A stretch of 64,000 nucleotides of DNA from Rhizopus arrhizus (lineage: Eukaryota > Mucoromycota > Mucoromycetes > Mucorales > Rhizopodaceae). The notes under the pieces were generated by a model that was given only the letters and a program-made list of their open reading frames with translations, had not been told where the DNA came from and searched no databases. Positions 1 through 10,302 of the stretch are shown here, one piece after another. Both the position numbers and the translations under genes were made by a program. The DNA is taken from the NCBI GenBank assembly GCA_024220505.1, contig JAKZZE010000027.1, positions 682,001 to 746,000 of the forward strand, given 5' to 3'. Positions within the stretch are counted from its first letter, which is position 1, and the number at the start of each line of letters is the position of its first letter.

Positions 1-163
1 ATGTTTTTGGATTTTATGTTTTGTTCTGTTTTTGGTATTTTGAATGGTTGTTATAACATAAGAGGCGGTTGTTGTATAGTGTAAGGTGGTTGTTGTAAAC
101 TGCAAGGCGTTCGTTATAAACTGCAACGATTTAAATTCCGACGTTTCATTCTTGTTTGTTACA
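1..163 (-). repeat. G1 3' LTR, partial
   Basis: Positions 1-163 match 10331-10476 almost base for base, and both end in TTGTTTGTTACA on the plus strand. The copy here carries an extra 21 bp (a near-duplicate of the GGTTGTTGTA block) that is absent from the 5' LTR. The LTR continues outside the window. No strong polypurine tract is visible just before it; GTTGGGGACATC is the nearest candidate. Confidence 0.8.
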
Positions 164-1033
164 GATGTCCCCAACGGATGAAAGTTCGGCCTCGAACGTT
201 CTTGTGCGGTTTCTTTTATTTCCCCAAGAATCTTGTCGTCTAATTTGATCCTTGAGAGATGGGTTTCGATGTATTGATGGCAGAATAGTTCTTAACTTGG
301 CGTATTTTTGGGCAAAATAATTTCTAATACTAATTTCATTTAGGTCAGGTTCTTCGAATGAAAGATGACTCCAGTAATTGACTTCAATAACCAATTCTTC
401 AATTAATAGTCTTTTTTCGCGTACTATTTTTCTTTGTTGCTTGAGCAATTCTTCATACTTGCTGTATGTACTTGTCATGTGGTTTCTAGCAACTTCAATA
501 GCATTCATATTATTGAATTCCTTGAGGAGGTAAGCATCTAATTCTTCGAAATCAATTATTTCCTGTGCCTCTTTTGGATTAGAATCTTGAATCTCTAGTT
601 CACATGGTGGACTTGGTGAGTGGTTACTTGGTGTTGATGGAACATTCAGGATTTCGGGTTCCATAACAGGAGAGTCATTGGATGGCATTGGCAAATCCAT
701 AATGGGGAGAATTTCATCCAAATGGTTGCTAATATCATTAGCAATATCCAAAGCATACTCATAGCGACTAACAGCAATTCCATTTTCGTCTGTAAAAGTG
801 AATATACCACCACTAGCATCATTTTCGTATTCAATAAGCCAATTGAGGAGAGCATTCATGAGTGATTCATAACCTTCTTGTTGACAGAGGGTAACAAAGT
901 ATTCCGTGAACATGAATACGTAGTATTCAGAGAGATTAGCAAAGTCTTCCTTATTAGGAGCATAAGGACGCCACCATGCGCTTCGAATAGTAGCAGTTTC
1001 AGCGAGAATATTAGAGAGCATTTTGTATATCAA
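146..1033 (-). CDS. Extra ORF downstream of integrase in G1, unknown function
   Basis: An open frame of 295 aa lies between integrase and the 3' LTR, in the place where env-like or accessory ORFs occur in some LTR elements. Its stop codon lies 18 bp inside the LTR. I recognise no domain. There is no signal peptide or membrane segment, so an env-type protein is unlikely. The N-terminal half is rich in aromatic and acidic residues (WWRPYAPNKEDFANLSEYY). A Ser/Pro-rich linker follows around residues 115-150, then a charged, probably helical region (YSKYEELLKQQRKIVREKRL) near residues 195-215. A second Met at residue 5 could be the start. A T-rich stretch of about 125 bp (A-rich in the sense strand) separates it from integrase. 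G2 has no equivalent ORF. Confidence 0.6.
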   Translation of the reverse strand: MIYKMLSNILAETATIRSAWWRPYAPNKEDFANLSEYYVFMFTEYFVTLCQQEGYESLMNALLNWLIEYENDASGGIFTFTDENGIAVSRYEYALDIANDISNHLDEILPIMDLPMPSNDSPVMEPEILNVPSTPSNHSPSPPCELEIQDSNPKEAQEIIDFEELDAYLLKEFNNMNAIEVARNHMTSTYSKYEELLKQQRKIVREKRLLIEELVIEVNYWSHLSFEEPDLNEISIRNYFAQKYAKLRTILPSIHRNPSLKDQIRRQDSWGNKRNRTRTFEAELSSVGDICNKQE

Positions 1034-1158
1034 TTATTGTTATTTTTTGTATTCCTTTGTGGATTAATCTTTGGTGTATTTATATCTTTTTTTTTTCGAT
1101 GTGTATGTCGTTTGTTTCAAGTTTTTTTTTTTTTTTTTTTTTTGTGTGTGTATGTGTA

Positions 1159-2505
1159 TTATTGAAGTAAGTCTCTTGTTTCATCATCTATTGTGGTTGA
1201 GATAACCCTTTCGTGTTCCGATTTCCATTGTACGTCTGGGAAAGAATATGGTTTCAAACGATTACCGTGTACCCTTCTAATTTTGGTATCTTGTACGTTG
1301 ATGTTTTTAACATGGTATGTGCCTTTTCCTAGGATTTGGTGTATAATGTACGGTCCCTCCCATTTGTCTTGAAGCTTTCCAGACCAAGATGTTGATAAGT
1401 AATCTTTGTATATCAATACAATATCTCCTAGATTGAAAGCAGGTTTCAATTCTTTTCGTTGATCTAGAAGTTTGTTTTCAATAGCCTTTTTCTGTACTGC
1501 CTGTGTTGCTTTAATGGCCTTAGCTGCTTGTTCCCTAATTCGATTAAGATTGTGCAACTGATGAGCGGTTCGATGAAACAAAGCTGCTTCAAACTTTGGA
1601 GATTTCTTTTCATAGATCTGATGTTCCATATCGAAGGGTGTTCTAGGCTCACACCCGTACATTAAGCAGAATGGACTTTGTTTTGTTGTAGCCTGTTTCA
1701 TTGATCTATATGCGAATAATGTTGCTGGTAGATATTGATCCCAGTCTTTCTTTTCATCATCACTTCGTCTTTGGAGTATTTGGCCTAATGTTCGATTAAA
1801 GCGTTCTATGAGTCCATTACTTTGTGGATTATATGGAGTTGTTGTCTTGTGTATTATTGAATAACTGCGGCAAACTTGTCGTACCAAGTCGCTTAAAAAA
1901 GGTTTTCCATTGTCTGATACGATGATAGTTGGACATCCATGTCGGCAAATAATTTCTTCGTATAAAAACAGGGCAATTTCAGATGATGATTGAAAACGTA
2001 TAGCTCGAGCTTCTACATATTTCGTTAAATAATCGATACCAACGATTATATATCGATATCCAGTTCTTGATGACTGAACATGTTTAACATCTAGTGCTAT
2101 TCTGTCAAATGGCTTTGTTGATACTGGTACTGGGTACAATTCTTCGTTAAGAGTTTTGCATCCATGAACTTGGCATCTTGGGCATTTTTTAACGTATTCT
2201 TGTATGTCATGAGCCATTTTTTCCCAATAATATCGTGTGGCAATCTTGTGTAGAGTGTTGTTGTAAGCAAGATGTCCTCCCAAAGGATGTTGGTGATAAG
2301 TGTGTATTATACTTTGAGCTTCTTCTTTATTTAATACTTTGCGAATGATACCGTTTGAGGTGTTGTATCGATATAGTGTGCCTTTGTATATAGTAAAGTT
2401 GCTTGATTCGTTTTTCAGATATCGCACCATTTTATCAGATATGTTGTCTGGAATCCTCAGATCATGCAGGTATTGCTTTAATAAGTTCATTTTTTGTTCT
2501 TCCAT
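1159..2505 (-). CDS. G1 integrase
   Basis: 448-aa retroviral-type integrase, which joins element cDNA to the genome. The N-terminal zinc module (His pair in the HTYHQHPLGGH area, then CPRCQ) is at about residues 68-112. The catalytic core has the three acidic residues in context: ALDVKH, VSDNGKPF and SNGLIERFNRT. The C-terminal GPY/F module appears as KWEGPYIIHQIL around residue 390. It starts with its own ATG and lies in the -1 frame relative to the RT ORF, separated from it by an A-rich spacer full of stops. It is therefore not simply fused to RT. No internal stop is seen. Confidence 0.9.
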   Translation of the reverse strand: MEEQKMNLLKQYLHDLRIPDNISDKMVRYLKNESSNFTIYKGTLYRYNTSNGIIRKVLNKEEAQSIIHTYHQHPLGGHLAYNNTLHKIATRYYWEKMAHDIQEYVKKCPRCQVHGCKTLNEELYPVPVSTKPFDRIALDVKHVQSSRTGYRYIIVGIDYLTKYVEARAIRFQSSSEIALFLYEEIICRHGCPTIIVSDNGKPFLSDLVRQVCRSYSIIHKTTTPYNPQSNGLIERFNRTLGQILQRRSDDEKKDWDQYLPATLFAYRSMKQATTKQSPFCLMYGCEPRTPFDMEHQIYEKKSPKFEAALFHRTAHQLHNLNRIREQAAKAIKATQAVQKKAIENKLLDQRKELKPAFNLGDIVLIYKDYLSTSWSGKLQDKWEGPYIIHQILGKGTYHVKNINVQDTKIRRVHGNRLKPYSFPDVQWKSEHERVISTTIDDETRDLLQ

Positions 2506-2720
2506 TTTTGTAATTCTTGTACTCGGTAAATTTGCTTAATTTGGTTGTATTGTGGTTTTATGAGTTTCAGGTAAGATTTTTTTTTTTTTTTATTGTAGTT
2601 TTTTTTTTTTTTTTTTTTTTGTGTTTTGTGTTGTTTCAACTACCCCTCCCTGCCTCCATGTAGTTTTATAAAATAAATGTGTGTTTCAGGTGACAATCAT
2701 ATTGCTGCGGCTTTTAGTGT
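2506..2720 (-). other. Purine-rich spacer between RT-RNaseH and integrase of G1
   Basis: On the sense (minus) strand this 215-bp spacer holds GGAGGCAGGGAGGGGTAG followed by two long A runs (about 22 and 13). It has stops in all useful frames. The G-rich part resembles an internal polypurine tract. No clear splice donor is seen at the end of the RT ORF, so how integrase is expressed is open. Confidence 0.5.
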
Positions 2721-4205
2721 TCAGTATCCAAGTCTAGACATGAAATCGGCACTCTCATTGACTCTTCCAGGTCGATATTTGATTTCGTATTCATATTCTG
2801 CTAAGATTGTGATCCATCTTGCAATGATTCCTGTTGGATTTGTAGAATTGAGTAAACCTTTTAATGCAGAATGATCGGTAATAATTGTGAATTTTCTTCC
2901 CAATAGATATGGTCTAAATAATTTGACTGCCCATATTACTGCTAAACATTCAAGTTTAGATACACCATAGTTTCCTTCGCTTGATTTGAGGCTTCTGCTG
3001 GCATATATAATTGGATGTTCGTGGTTGTTCTCATCCAACTGAGTCAGTATACATCCAAGACCATTTCTTGATGCGTCTGTTACTAAGATAAAGTCTCGAT
3101 TAAAGTCAGGTCTTGCCAAAACCGGTGCTTGTGTTAATAATTTCTTTAACAATTCGAATGATTCGGTTGTCTTGTTAGTCCAAGGTATTCTTTTTGATGT
3201 TTTGGTTTGATCGTGTAAAGGACGTGCGATTGCTGCAAAATTTTTAATAAATCTTCGATAATATGAGGCCAATCCAAGGAACCCTCTTATTTGCGTGAGT
3301 GTTTTAGGAACTGGATAATTTTCAATCTTTTCAATTTTGCTTGGATCAGTTTGTATCCCTTCTTTAGTTACAATATATCCAAGAAACTTCAGATGATCTT
3401 TGAAAAAGAAGCATTTCTCTGGATTGAGCTTTAAGTTGGCAATTTTAATGCAATTGAATACTTGTTCTAGGTGAAGAAGATGTTCATGGTTGTCATTAGA
3501 ATATACATTCAAATCATCTATATATGCAACTAAACATTTGTTGAGAAGTGGTCGGAAGCAGAGATCAATTAATCTTTGAAAGGTTGCTGGTGAATTGACT
3601 AATCCCATTGGTAACGTATTGTAATGATAAACTCCAAATTTGGTTGTGAATGCGGTTAGCTCTTTGCTTTCTTCTTCCATTGGAACTTGATGAAATCCAG
3701 CTCTCATGTCTAAGGCGGAAAATACTTTGGCCTTTCCTAGTGTGTCGAGTAGATCATCAATTCTCGGTAGTGGGTAAGAATCCTTTTTGGTTACAGTATT
3801 CAGCTTGCGGTAGTCAATTACCATACGATATTCGCCATTCTTCTTTTTGACTAAAATAACAGGTGCAGACCAAGGACTATTTGAGGGTGCGATGACTCCT
3901 AATTTGCAATATTTTTCTAATTCTTTTTGCAAGTATTCCGATTCGATAGGGCTGAGTCGATAAGGTCTGTGACTGATAGGTTGTATATTTTCTTCAATTA
4001 TAATTTTGTGTTTCATCAATTGTGTATATCCAATAGTGTCATTGTTCCAGTCAAATATCTCCTTGTACTTGTATATCAGTTTTCTTAATTTCTTTTCTGT
4101 CATTTCTTCAATTTTTCCAATTTCTAGCTTGGCGTAGGATTCTTGATCTATTGTTTCGTTTTCTGTGTCTTCATTTGAATCTACATCTTTTTCCATGGCA
4201 AACAA
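2721..4205 (-). CDS. G1 reverse transcriptase-RNase H
   Basis: 494 residues by the longest frame; no ATG is needed if it is reached by frameshifting, and the first ATG is three codons in. The RT runs from about residue 75: VILVKKKNGEYRMVIDYRKL, then YPLPRIDDLL and FSALDMRAGFHQVP, and the catalytic box VAYIDDLNVYS. The tether FLGLASYYRRFI leads to RNase H with VTDASRNGLGCILTQ, YGVSKLECLAVIWAVK and ITDHSALKGLL. The ORF ends at a TGA after the RNase H. It is open without damage. A retropepsin D-T/S-G motif is absent upstream. The frame is the same as gag, but two TAG codons lie between. Confidence 0.9.
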   Translation of the reverse strand: MFAMEKDVDSNEDTENETIDQESYAKLEIGKIEEMTEKKLRKLIYKYKEIFDWNNDTIGYTQLMKHKIIIEENIQPISHRPYRLSPIESEYLQKELEKYCKLGVIAPSNSPWSAPVILVKKKNGEYRMVIDYRKLNTVTKKDSYPLPRIDDLLDTLGKAKVFSALDMRAGFHQVPMEEESKELTAFTTKFGVYHYNTLPMGLVNSPATFQRLIDLCFRPLLNKCLVAYIDDLNVYSNDNHEHLLHLEQVFNCIKIANLKLNPEKCFFFKDHLKFLGYIVTKEGIQTDPSKIEKIENYPVPKTLTQIRGFLGLASYYRRFIKNFAAIARPLHDQTKTSKRIPWTNKTTESFELLKKLLTQAPVLARPDFNRDFILVTDASRNGLGCILTQLDENNHEHPIIYASRSLKSSEGNYGVSKLECLAVIWAVKLFRPYLLGRKFTIITDHSALKGLLNSTNPTGIIARWITILAEYEYEIKYRPGRVNESADFMSRLGY

Positions 4206-4478
4206 ATCATAATTTCTATTGAGTTGGTCTGGTTTTCTTATATGGGACCCCTTTAGCTACTTCAGGTGGCTTTTCGGGTCTGACTGCAGCATATAATTCT
4301 CTTTTATAGTTGGAATCACTTTCATTTTGAGTTAGAATAGCGTTAAGATGTCGGGATTGTTGAGGTGATGTTTTATTGTTTTGATATTGATGCTGATTTA
4401 ACTGAGATTGGTGAATGGGTTTATTATGGTGGGTATTCGATTGACCATTAATTTCATTATTGAAAACAACCGACCCAT
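4206..4478 (-). other. Gag-RT linker, open in the -1 frame; no protease seen
   Basis: The stretch between the gag stop and the RT ORF is open in the -1 frame for roughly 89 codons and ends at TAG 4216-4218. The predicted peptide is polar, rich in N, Q and H, with no D-T/S-G protease motif. The RT frame is open from 4256 downwards, so the two frames overlap by about 41 nt (4216-4256). A further +1 shift, or repair of a 1-nt indel, would be needed to enter RT. Confidence 0.5.
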
Positions 4479-5780
4479 CTAGTTTTTTGACGGCTGGTTT
4501 TGCTGTTGTATATATTGTTGTGGATTAGACTGATTATTGTAGTTATTATTTGGCTGGTTGCTGTTGTATTCTGGTTTTCTACTGGTATAATCAACGTTGT
4601 TTCTATATTTGTTGTATCCATTATTGTTGTAGTTGTTACGGTTGCTGTATCCATTGTTGTTGTTGTTGTTATATCCTTTGTTGTTGTATCCATTTCCATT
4701 GTTGTTGTATCCATTTCCGTTGTTGTTGTATCCATTTCCGTTGTTGTTTTGATAGCCACTATGTTCATTATTGCGTCTGTAGTCACGATAATTGTTGTTA
4801 TATTTATTGGGATTTTCGAGTGGGTTACGATTATATGATCTGTTAGGTTGATAAAAGCCGTTTAGTTCATTACGAATAACTTGTTGTACCATGTTGAGAA
4901 TTTCTTGTTGGCTGTCTGAATGTGCTGATTCATTATGTTCATGTCTTGGACGATGATGCACTTGATATTGAACACCATTTGTATGACCATTTATATCCAT
5001 GGTTGTTAATCGAGTTGGGCCACTAATGATATTACGATGCATCATTCTGGCTGGTTTGCTCGTACCATTTATTGTGACTACTTGTGTTGGTATTTCATCT
5101 GTATCTATAATTTCAACATTGTGATTGTTTATAGCGTAATGGTTGCGATAATTGTCTTCGTCGTGGTAGATTAAGGCGTTGTTAATATTGCGTGGAATAA
5201 AGGGGTTATCGACCATTGCGATCTTGCGTGGTCTGTTTGCATTCCACCATCCTTCTGCATGATTTATCCACTCTTGAAATGTTTTGGAGCTGCTTTGGAT
5301 ACAGAATTGTTTAATTTCTCTTAAGAGACCGGCACGGAATCGACTTTGAATCACCTCTTCACTAGTAATATTTGCTAGGTCAGCTGCCTCTCGTAGTCTA
5401 GCCAGAAAAATTTGCGGATGTTCTTGTTCTCCTTGGTACATTTCATTGAATTCCAGTTCATAACTTTGTATTAATTCAGGTGTGATATAGTGATCTTTCA
5501 GCTTTTCAATAGCTACATCGTAGGTAAGTTCAGGATTCTTTTTGAGTATAACATTTTCGTAATATATTTTTGCTGCGCGCCGTAATTGTGACTTGAGGAT
5601 GACGAGTTTTCGTGAATCACTGTATATGTTGCTAATTGCAAGAAATGATTCAAGTATTTCTAAAAAATGTCGGAAATCTTCTCCTTCATAGCCATAAAAT
5701 TCAATTAACCTGGGACGATATCCTTGGGTTGCGCTTTGGTTGCTGACTGGAGCCAACACGTTAGGTCCTATTGTTGTCAT
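4479..5780 (-). CDS. G1 Gag-like capsid protein with Asn-rich tail
   Basis: 433 aa. Residues 20-200 look like a retrotransposon Gag capsid domain: a conserved-looking FRHFLEILESFLA start, an ARLREAADLANI segment, and AEGWWNANRP at its end. There is no CCHC zinc knuckle. The last 120 residues are instead very Asn-rich, with repeated NGNGYNN units (4670-4745) and Q/N-rich ends, a low-complexity RNA-binding or assembly-type tail. The start ATG is 200 bp inside the 5' LTR/PBS boundary. The ORF stops with TAG right after a canonical -1 slip site. Confidence 0.8.
   Translation of the reverse strand: MTTIGPNVLAPVSNQSATQGYRPRLIEFYGYEGEDFRHFLEILESFLAISNIYSDSRKLVILKSQLRRAAKIYYENVILKKNPELTYDVAIEKLKDHYITPELIQSYELEFNEMYQGEQEHPQIFLARLREAADLANITSEEVIQSRFRAGLLREIKQFCIQSSSKTFQEWINHAEGWWNANRPRKIAMVDNPFIPRNINNALIYHDEDNYRNHYAINNHNVEIIDTDEIPTQVVTINGTSKPARMMHRNIISGPTRLTTMDINGHTNGVQYQVHHRPRHEHNESAHSDSQQEILNMVQQVIRNELNGFYQPNRSYNRNPLENPNKYNNNYRDYRRNNEHSGYQNNNGNGYNNNGNGYNNNGNGYNNKGYNNNNNNGYSNRNNYNNNGYNKYRNNVDYTSRKPEYNSNQPNNNYNNQSNPQQYIQQQNQPSKN
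4482..4488 (-). promoter_or_regulatory. Candidate -1 ribosomal frameshift site, A AAA AAC
   Basis: In the gag frame the sense strand reads TCA AAA AAC TAG. A AAA AAC is a classical X XXY YYZ slippery heptamer, placed directly before the gag stop. A -1 slip here enters the open linker frame. Downstream structure cannot be judged by eye. Confidence 0.55.
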
Positions 5781-5960
5781 TGTCGATAATAAGTGTTTTG
5801 AAATTGTTGATTCTATTTTGAGTGTCTTCTGATTGTTTTTAATTTGTTCTGTTGGTTTCTTGATTTAATTTGATTTATTGATATGATTTCGTTGTAGTTT
5901 TTCAATTTTGTCCCTCGTATTAATTTCTTGATTTGATTTCTTGATTTGATGTTTTATTTC

Positions 5961-5978
5961 CCCTCGTAGTGACCACCA
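5961..5978 (-). other. G1 primer binding site
   Basis: On the minus strand, two bases after the 5' LTR end, the sequence starts TGGTGGTCACTACGAGGG. It begins with TGG, as expected for pairing with a tRNA 3' CCA end. I did not identify which tRNA. A shorter copy of the same motif (TAGTGACCACCA on the plus strand) recurs at 6103-6114 inside the LTR. Confidence 0.6.
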
Positions 5979-6257
5979 AATGTAATAAATTTTTACTAGT
6001 TCGCTTGAGTGTGTTGAGTTGAGGTTTAAATAAACAGATTTAAGTTGTAATTGGTATAATAATTGCTTTTATATGAGTTGGATTGGCTTGATTCGCTTGT
6101 TATAGTGACCACCAGATCTTATAAAGTAGATCAAACTGTTTTAGTTAAGGTAGAATAAAAAATAAAAAGATAAAGTAAAATAAAAAAGGGGATTTACAAT
6201 GAAGTATAATAGCTTCAAGGGACTTCTTGTTCTTGATGTTAAATAAAATAAGAGATA

Positions 6258-8639
6258 CACTACGGCGCAAAAAAATCTCCGCATAACACTCATTGTAGGC
6301 GCGGATTAATAAAATAAAGATGCTAAAAATGTCGAATTTAGCATAATTTAGAATAAAATTGGAATAACATTGGAGTAAAACATGATGCTACATGAACTCT
6401 CATACGCTTTCACATAACAATTTAATTGGATGAGGCAAAATTGGAGTAAAATGGAGTAAAATTGGTCTAAAGTATAACAATTTAATTGGATGAGGCAGAC
6501 ATTAGCTGTTCTGTATATAAGCAGAGTATGGCTATGTTTAATCAATTATGTCCAGTAAAATGGGTAGGTTTATTATTGTATAGGGCAGTATAAATGGACA
6601 AATTTAAATGATTTAATAATACGATGCTTTATTTATTTTATTATATTATTCATTTGAATAAAAAAAAAAGTAATAACAAAAAAAAAGTAATAACAAAAAA
6701 AAAGTAATAGCAAAAAAAAAAAAATAATAAAAGAAAAAGAATAATAAAAGAAAAGGAATAATAAAAAAAAAGGAATACAGAATGAACAGATCCAATATAA
6801 TCGTACGTCATTACTTACCTGTCCTCGACAATATTCAATGCAACCCATTTAGCAGATTTAATTACTTTCAACAATCTACATTGCAATCTATATTCAACAG
6901 AATAATTAATATTTAAACATATGCAATTTTATTTCTATTTACCAAAATTGTTTTCCTTTTTTTTATCACATGATAGATAATTGTCTTATACAACCATTGT
7001 TACTTTTCCTCAAGTCCGTGCGCCTATGCTTTATTGGGTTTCATAATACTCTATCATCATTGCTGTTATCGTTAATATCATTACAGTTGCTTCATACAAA
7101 ATCCACATTGCAAAATAAAACAAAGTATTAAAATCTAATAAATAAAAAACATCAGTTAAGAAAAAAGTAACAAGCAAACAAATTATACCTTTTGTCTTGT
7201 TCAAACATACTATCTATACAATATGATGTTGGTTAAGGTTCAATCTATCTGAAGCAGCATAGAGTATAATTTTACCTAATATCAACAGCATACACAATAT
7301 GAAACAACACACCAAGCATAGTATACAAAAGCAGAGGATGAATAGTTGCGACAAACTGGTCTACAGCATGATAGAGTATTGATTATACAGCTAGGTTGCA
7401 CACTACAGATAGAGTCAGTAAAGTGTCAAGGTAAGGAGCGGAAAGAAATACAAATAAAGATATGAAGAAGAGCAAGGGTTGTTGCATGTTGTAATGTAGC
7501 CATAACTAAGTTTTCTTTAATTAGTGAACCATTCGTTAAAAACATCTTGTTTGACTAAAGCTCTCGCAATATTTGAAGTAAAAGAATACTAGAGCTTACT
7601 ATAAGCAAAGATAAAAAGAAATGGTTAAAAGGAATACAACATCCAACAACTTCATACCCATGCAACATAATAATTGTTTTTTTTTTTTTTTTTTTCATTT
7701 GTAATGCGTTGACTGTTTGAGCTGATTTAGTTTTAGCTATTTTGTTTTCAAAACATGGTGCATATCAGCAATAACTAAAAGTATCAAAAACTGTTAACAA
7801 AGTAGAGTAATAATGAATATACGAAAAAAAAAAAAAAAAAAAAAGAAAAGAGCCATAAAAAAATAAAAAAATAAAATAATGCTTTAAAATCCATGCAAGT
7901 TTATTTCATATAATTAACGTCATAGGACCAATGGCATTGAAGAATAATAACTAAGCTATATAAAAAAGTACCAACATTACCATCATGGAGATCTAGTCAT
8001 GACAAGACAATTCTAAACGACATTTAACAAACAATAGTAGAATTTATTTAACAAAAGATAAAACAATAAAAAGAAAAGAAACAATTATATTCTTCTCTTT
8101 TTATTTTGACGACGAGAAGTAGGACGAGTGCCAGAACGGGTGGTAGACATAATGGTATGCTTTCCGATCTTTAATACCTTTTTCTTCATTTCATTTATGT
8201 AGCCTTCTTTTTTTTTATTTTTTTATGCTTTTATGCCTATGTCTATGATTTAATAACTTCTTTTTCCATGTTCTTTTTTTTAATTACCATCAAAACTCCA
8301 TCCAAAATATATATCTAATCTTCTCTTATGTATTGCTGTATTCACGTAAATCACTTTTCGACTATAATCCAAATAAATTCTATGCATATGTTTCTATGCT
8401 TAAAACCTTTTACAAGAAACTATTTTTATACGTTTTGTAGCTGTAATAAAAAAAATCGTTTTAAGAGTTTTTAAACAAAGCTTCAGGTTTTGTATCTGTT
8501 AACAAGTTGCACTGCAAAATGATATGTTATTTGACACCTTCCATTATCTCTATAGTGTTACGTTGTTGTTAAAGGGATTTATAGCCTTATATCCAATATG
8601 CTAATCAAAATAAGATTTTTTTCATTATGAGTACTGAAC

Positions 8640-8681
<42 letters not shown>

Positions 8682-10189
8682 CCTACCAAATAAAGACTTT
8701 TTTTCTACTAAATATTTCATAAAGCATAGGACTAAACGGAATGTAGCTCATATACTATAAACATACATTAGATGCAATGTATATCAACAAACGATCACTA
8801 TTTACCTTAAAAAAAAGCTAATTCTTGTTAAATAATTGTAAAAACTAGATTAAGGTACAAGATAAATAATAGCAGTTTAATTGTTAGCAAGTGTTTAGAA
8901 TAGTAAAAATAATTACGAGCCGTAAGAATTTCGTAGCAGGATTACATGAAGAAAGAAAAGAAGTACAATCGGAAGTTTCTTGTACTTTTTGAAACGCTTG
9001 TAAGTTATAACGACGTCATCCTAGAGCATTTGCAAACTCGTTTTTTTTTTTTTATTACAATTATTTTTGAAATTCGGTTTATTTTAATTCATGATTACAA
9101 CAATTATTAGTAGTCAAACAGATTGAATTCCTTTGGCTTCAATTAAACTGACTATAACAGAGAAAAAGTATAATAACAAAGGACAACCTACTCAAATCAA
9201 TATTTTACCCAATGAAGAAGTAATTTAAACAAATTACTTTATTGTATATGGTCTGAATTTGATAATAGTTTATACAACTCTTTTTTATATCTATTACGCA
9301 TTTATATTCTTCAGTTTATTTCCCCATATTTAATACAAAAAAATAAAGATTCACAACTATGACAAATTACTCTCAGTTCAATTAACATAAAAAGTTTGTA
9401 ATGTAACTCGACTAGTAAAAGTATAATGAAGCAGTACTACAATTGGATACAAAGAAAAGTTACAGCAATCAAAGCATATCTTGTTTAAATTTGCTAAAAT
9501 AAATAGAACTAAAGGCACAGGTGCATTACTGACTCTTTGCCATAATGCTTACATGTCTTCTTTTTCACATTTTAAGTTTCCATTAAAAACATATCAGCTA
9601 GAGCACAAGATGTGGAAGTGGTTTAAGATACGACAATTGACAGAGGCATAAAAAACGTAAGCTTTGTTCTTTTTTTTTACATTTTTGGCAGTAATGGAGC
9701 TATAAGTTGTCTCTTTTTTTGTTGTTGCAAATTATCAATTATAAAAACAACCACAAAATATAGTTCAAGATAGAAACAAAAAAGAGAGTCGCAGAACATT
9801 TTTTTTTTTTTAAAAAATAAAAAATTGTACGCAATCTACTTTCTTTGTAATTGCTTAAAAAAACTAATGAAAAGGAATCTTTTTTACGACCATTACAATC
9901 ATAATGCAGAAAAATGCAAGTTGTGTAATATCGGTTCGTTACGTCTTTTAACAGCAAAACTCAGGTTTTATATAGTTTAAAAAGTGATTTTGCCAAGTAG
10001 ATCCAGCCCATTTCAATATTTACCTGCAAAAAAAAAAAAAAAAGTGGAGCAATAAAAATGAATAGAGCATTTTAAGAAAAAATGCGGAGAACAACCAAAA
10101 AATAAACTCAAAAATACACCAGAAGCGCTGTAAAAAAATGCTGCAACGAGTATTCGTATCCTTCAAGCAGGATTCTTTGCGCCGTAGTG
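6258..10189. mobile_element. Non-autonomous CACTA (EnSpm/CMC) element, copy 1
   Basis: 3932 bp bounded by the inverted repeats CACTACGGCGCAAA and TTTGCGCCGTAGTG, with the 3-bp target duplication ATA (6255-6257 and 10190-10192). These are the hallmarks of the CACTA superfamily. Subterminal direct repeats include ATTTAATTGGATGAGGCA at about 6420 and 6480 and several ATTGGAGTAAAA units. The interior is very AT-rich with A/T runs (for example 8647-8680), and no transposase ORF is visible. One short peptide ORF with a basic end (8085-8150, minus, 21 aa, ending QNKKRRI) is conserved in copy 2. Confidence 0.85.
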
Positions 10190-10252
10190 ATAGTTTGCCT
10201 CTTTAAAAGAATATTTATTTGATAAAAAGAAAAAGTAAAAATAAAATAAGAG

Positions 10253-10302
10253 AGAAGTTAGGAAGTTAGAAGTTAAGAAGTTAAGAAGTTAAGAAGTTAA
10301 GT
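10253..10302. repeat. AAGTTAAG-type microsatellite
   Basis: About six imperfect copies of a 7-8 bp unit (GAAGTTA/GAAGTTAA) inside the G1 5' LTR. Confidence 0.7.

Noticed and set aside
4457..4786. Minus-strand Thr-rich ORF (109 codons) overlapping the gag tail
   Set aside because: A second frame of the AAC/AAT repeat; no independent start context or conservation.
4500..4846. Plus-strand ORFs rich in Val/Ile or Cys opposite G1 gag
   Set aside because: Antisense of the Asn-codon repeat in gag; pure low complexity.
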